Shown: positions 18,744 through 20,832 of the stretch, piece after piece
How the letters are laid out: every line of letters begins with the position of its first letter
How positions within the stretch are numbered: position 1 is the stretch's first letter
Virus record (IMG/VR): IMGVR_UViG_3300025085_000240
Location: 1-20,832 of that record
Source of the DNA: a virus
Length of the DNA: 20,832 nucleotides
Reading direction: 5' to 3' (one strand)
Made by a program: the position numbers and the translations under genes
The notes under the pieces: model-generated
What the model was told of the DNA's origin: nothing
Databases searched by the model: none
Seen by the model: the letters and a program-made list of their open reading frames with translations, nothing else

Positions 18744-19411
18744 TCAATGTAACCGTTCTGTTCTAGGTATTTACGTGTCAAAGGAGTTGGTTCATATACT
18801 TCCCACATATTACCACCAGCACATGCTGCTAAGGCATTCATTGTCATGTTTTCAGTTCTACCTGCCCAACCAGCTTCTGCCTCCCATGGTAATGCTGATT
18901 TAGGATATGTACGCTCTGCTAATACACGCCAGATCATAGGAACTTCATCCTCTGGCATAATAATAGCAATGAGTGAGTTATCAATAGTACCTGCCATACA
19001 ATCTTGTGCAGCGTGCCATCCTTCATGACGCATTACCATCATAAGAGTACCTGGTTTACCCATGTAATCCTTATTCAGGAAGAAGTTGTTGCTCACAGTG
19101 TGATAAACACCACGATGACCTGATGGGAAATACTTTGAATCAGCAAGGAATACATTCACTCCGACTTGATTGAGTGAGTGCAACATATTATGAAACTCAC
19201 CTGTTACAGCAGTGAATTCTGCAGTGTTAGGATACTTAGATGAGATATCAAGCATTGAGTATACTTTTTCGACACCATCAGTACACTCACCTAGTAGCAT
19301 ACAACCAAGAGAATCCATGGTATTGTATCCTTGGGTGATCTTACTATCATCAGCAAATGCTGGTGTAGCGAGAGTTAATGCTGCTGCTAACAGTACATTA
19401 CGTAGTTTCAT
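18740..19411 (-). CDS. Secreted HExxH metallopeptidase-like protein, 223 aa
   Basis: The start at 19411 gives MKLRNVLLAAALTLATPAFA, a textbook signal peptide with an AFA cleavage site before DD. A longer frame to 19474 would bury it, and AAGGTG lies six bases before this ATG. HEGWH (residues 129-133) is an HExxH zinc motif, and WEAEA (176-180) about 45 residues later could supply the third ligand as in gluzincins. C37, C43, C138 and C197 could form disulfides after export. The gene overlaps the 45-aa gene by 14 bases upstream and the 51-aa gene by four downstream. The protein is inferred to act in the host periplasm, on an unknown substrate. Similar HExxH...ExEA proteins occur in cyanophages as I recall, without a proven activity. 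Confidence 0.82.
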   Translation of the reverse strand: MKLRNVLLAAALTLATPAFADDSKITQGYNTMDSLGCMLLGECTDGVEKVYSMLDISSKYPNTAEFTAVTGEFHNMLHSLNQVGVNVFLADSKYFPSGHRGVYHTVSNNFFLNKDYMGKPGTLMMVMRHEGWHAAQDCMAGTIDNSLIAIIMPEDEVPMIWRVLAERTYPKSALPWEAEAGWAGRTENMTMNALAACAGGNMWEVYEPTPLTRKYLEQNGYIE

Positions 19412-19535
19412 TTTGTTCACCTTGTGCTTTGATTTGTTCGAGTAGTTGTTCAGAGTCAGCATAACGTTGTTCATTACATGCTATCATGTATTGTACGATA
19501 AGACTACGCATCTCATCTGAAATAGGATCATCCAT
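19398..19535 (-). CDS. Short protein, 45 aa, bridging two overlapping genes
   Basis: The frame reads MDDPISDEMRSLIVQYMIAC and ends with EQLLEQIKAQGEQNETT. It fills the gap between the 84-aa gene and the metallopeptidase-like gene, overlapping the first by eight bases and the second by 14. It is acidic and predicted to be helical throughout. The overlap pattern and lack of any other frame in the gap support it. Function unknown. Confidence 0.65.
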   Translation of the reverse strand: MDDPISDEMRSLIVQYMIACNEQRYADSEQLLEQIKAQGEQNETT

Positions 19536-19782
19536 TAGTTTCAGGGAGTGAGAGATACAGGTTCAAGAGTTCATCCTCATTATAGAATGCTGTCTCTTCT
19601 TTCTCCATGTTATCAGGGTCCATCCATTCAAAGAACTCATCAGCAAGTGCTAATGCTTCATCGATGTTATCGTTTGCCATGTGATAGCGGAAACGCTCCA
19701 CACACCAGTCATAGATGTCATCACGTTGTTGTGAGAGACGATCAACAGTTGCGGAGTCGTCAGTAATGTTGTAGTTGCTCAT
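19528..19782 (-). CDS. Small acidic helical protein, 84 aa
   Basis: The product starts MSNYNITDDSATVDRLSQQR and continues DDIYDWCVERFRYHMANDN, IDEALALADEFFEWMD and EDELLNLYLSLPETNG. It is rich in Asp and Glu and looks all-helical, with a segment (NIDEALALADEF) like a single TPR-type helix pair. ATG at 19782 overlaps the previous stop as ATGA. It is the third gene after the promoter at 20284-20312. I recognise no family. Confidence 0.75.
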   Translation of the reverse strand: MSNYNITDDSATVDRLSQQRDDIYDWCVERFRYHMANDNIDEALALADEFFEWMDPDNMEKEETAFYNEDELLNLYLSLPETNG

Positions 19783-20027
19783 GATTTGGTAGCGAAGAGG
19801 ATGTTGGCGAGGTGATCGTATTGAATGAATTCTACATCATTGGGGAGTAGAGAGACGGCAGCAGCAGCAAAATCGTTAGGAAACTTCTTGAATAAGCGCC
19901 AATACTTTTGAACACCATCATAGTCTAGATCTTCACGCGGAAGAACACGGATCTCATAATCACCACGAGTGTAACGATTAGGATACGGTTGGATGTACTC
20001 TTTAATGTGATCTGCTAGCATGTTCAT
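19779..20027 (-). CDS. Small protein, 82 aa, unknown function
   Basis: The product starts MNMLADHIKEYIQPYPNRYT and includes GDYEIRVLPREDLDYDGVQK, KYWRLFKKFPNDFA and ends in VEFIQYDHLANILFATKS. It appears to be a mixed alpha/beta domain. The first ATG (20027) gives an ATGA overlap with the upstream gene; a second Met two codons later is possible. GAGG precedes the start. No family is recognised, but its position in a six-gene overlapping chain supports it. Confidence 0.75.
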   Translation of the reverse strand: MNMLADHIKEYIQPYPNRYTRGDYEIRVLPREDLDYDGVQKYWRLFKKFPNDFAAAAVSLLPNDVEFIQYDHLANILFATKS

Positions 20028-20260
20028 TTGACAAAGACCTCGTTGAGTTTGGTGTGTTCTTCAGTTAGTTTAGCAATTTGTTGCATGTGATATGCTACGT
20101 GAGCAAGATATTCCTGCTCTTCCTCATCTACTTCATCATAAGCAATGTCATAGCAGTCATCAATGTCAACAGTGTTATCATCATAACACGTCATGCCATA
20201 CATGGTATCCGTAGAAGAATCCATCGCATAGGCATTACCAGCAGCAACGAGATAGAACAT
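20024..20260 (-). CDS. Small acidic protein, 78 aa, first gene of the overlapping operon
   Basis: The product starts MFYLVAAGNAYAMDSSTDTM and has a very acidic centre (DIDDCYDIAYDEVDEEEQEY) followed by a helix (HVAYHMQQIAKLTEEHTKL). The N-terminus is mildly hydrophobic but lacks the positive charge of a signal peptide. The ATG is about 23 bases after the -10 box of a near-consensus promoter, leaving a leader of roughly 17 bases without a Shine-Dalgarno sequence. Its stop overlaps the next start as ATGA. Function unknown. Confidence 0.75.
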   Translation of the reverse strand: MFYLVAAGNAYAMDSSTDTMYGMTCYDDNTVDIDDCYDIAYDEVDEEEQEYLAHVAYHMQQIAKLTEEHTKLNEVFVK

Positions 20261-20283
20261 GGGAGTGGAAGCAGTGTGAATTT

Positions 20284-20312
20284 AGTATACTATGTATTGG
20301 ATGGAGTGTCAA
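20284..20312 (-). promoter_or_regulatory. Near-consensus sigma-70-type promoter of the overlapping operon
   Basis: The minus strand has TTGACA (20307-20312), a 17-base spacer and TATACT (20284-20289). The -35 box overlaps the stop codon of the upstream 151-aa gene (20309). It matches the promoter at 13846-13874 in -35 sequence and spacing, and fits host RNA polymerase. The next six or seven genes are joined by overlaps, so this is probably their main promoter. Confidence 0.85.
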
Positions 20313-20764
20313 GCACCCTGATAGTATGCATTCTTGTACAGATAACCACCAGACCAATCACAGTTCTCAAGCACAAACTCACGCTCACGGATGACACGAA
20401 GATCAAAACGTGGTTCTTTCACTGGTGCTTTGAATGATGCTGCTTTGTGCAGTTCACCAGTCTTGATGTTCACGAAGCAATGTACGCTACGATTGCCACC
20501 ATCAGTCTCCATGATGATCTTGTGATACTTACGACCACTCTCAATGGTGAACTTATACAGACATTCACCACTCTCAATAGAAGCAAGACGCTTTGCTTTG
20601 TATTCAGGTTCAGTATGGTTGAAGAAGTTAGCACGGCGGATGCTATCTTGCTTGAAGTCTTGCTCTAGTGCTTCACAGAGCATCAGGCAATACTCACGTA
20701 CCTTGAGTTGGATGTCGTTGCGAGCATCCTGGGTGGCAGCGTAGTCAGCGAAGGTGGCAGTCAT
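20309..20764 (-). CDS. Conserved phage protein, 151 aa, unknown function
   Basis: The product contains a helical N-terminal half (ARNDIQLKVREYCLMLCEAL) and a conserved C-terminal half: GRKYHKIIMETDGGNRSVHC, FVNIKTGELHKAASFKAPVK and a final DWSGGYLY. The combination 'GRKY-x-I...SVH-FV...TGE-YKAAS-KAP...DWSGGYLY' is one I recall from many uncharacterised phage and cyanophage proteins. ATG at 20764 is preferred over a longer frame to 20821, which would run over TATACT (a likely -10 box 25 bases upstream) and over the end of the preceding frame. No enzymatic motif is seen. Confidence 0.85.
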   Translation of the reverse strand: MTATFADYAATQDARNDIQLKVREYCLMLCEALEQDFKQDSIRRANFFNHTEPEYKAKRLASIESGECLYKFTIESGRKYHKIIMETDGGNRSVHCFVNIKTGELHKAASFKAPVKEPRFDLRVIREREFVLENCDWSGGYLYKNAYYQGA

Positions 20765-20798
20765 GGTGTTTGTGTCGATGTGAATAGTATAGGGCAGA

Positions 20799-20832
20799 TT
20801 AGGCGTTGCGGATCTCACCACCGACCACTATG
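20799..20832 (-). CDS. C-terminal tail of an upstream gene (cut by window edge)
   Basis: A minus-strand frame entering at the window edge ends IVVGGEIRNA then TAA at 20799-20801, 35 bases before the next start. This spacing, and the absence of another gene there, suggest the last codons of a further gene. Ten codons are too few to say more. Confidence 0.3.
   Translation of the reverse strand, partial: IVVGGEIRNA

Noticed and set aside
20309-20821. Longer 170-codon version of the 151-aa gene starting at 20821
   Set aside because: The extra N-terminal residues run across a TATACT promoter-like box and the end of the upstream frame, and the ATG at 20764 gives a natural start.
1-20832. CRISPR arrays, insertion sequences, integrase or photosynthesis genes
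   Set aside because: No regularly spaced direct repeats, no transposase or recombinase motifs, and no psbA-, psbD- or hli-like frames were seen.

Overview
The window looks like part of a T4-like marine cyanophage genome (Kyanoviridae-type myovirus of Synechococcus or Prochlorococcus). The evidence is a baseplate block in T4 order, AT-rich structural genes, T4-type late promoter octamers (TATAAATA/CTAAATA), and many short genes of kinds known to me from cyanophages. Every gene I accept is on the minus strand, so transcription runs from high to low coordinates. There are no rRNAs, tRNAs, integrases, insertion sequences or CRISPR arrays. Family assignments rest on recognition from memory; no search was run.

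Structural half (1-14566). In transcription order it holds: an 83-aa ORF overlapping a 75-aa coiled-coil gene; a PAAR spike-tip protein (gp5.4-like); a 49-aa basic protein, a 219-aa conserved protein and a 63-aa protein behind a near-consensus sigma-70-type promoter; then baseplate wedge gp25, gp6, a giant 3493-aa protein in the gp7 position, and the start of a gp8-like wedge protein cut by the window edge. Octamers resembling late promoters precede the 83-aa ORF, gp25 and gp8. The giant protein carries gp7-like signatures near its N-terminus and near residue 1832. The roughly 1500 residues between them, and a C-terminal extension of roughly 1650 residues, are filled with repeated beta motifs, a YHYH domain and duplicated helical units.

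Cassette region (14640-17280). This stretch is visibly more GC-rich and holds nine small genes with real gaps between them. Several are followed by GC-rich hairpins. Three are preceded by a shared promoter-like element (TGTATTGTATACA or a close variant); at two of these the element abuts the ATG, so leaderless mRNA is possible. The layout suggests individually controlled accessory (early-type) genes.

AT-rich region (17286-18600). It contains a gene with a KTSC-like ending, a 308-base gap with AT-rich inverted repeats flanking a more GC-rich island, and several overlapping short genes of which one encodes an AbrB/MazE-like protein.

Overlapping operon (18588-20260). From a near-consensus sigma-70-type promoter at 20284-20312, six genes follow with 4- to 14-base start/stop overlaps: three acidic small proteins, a 45-aa protein, a signal-peptide HExxH metallopeptidase-like protein and a 51-aa protein, with the AbrB-like gene next. 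A conserved 151-aa phage protein and the tail of another gene fill the right edge.
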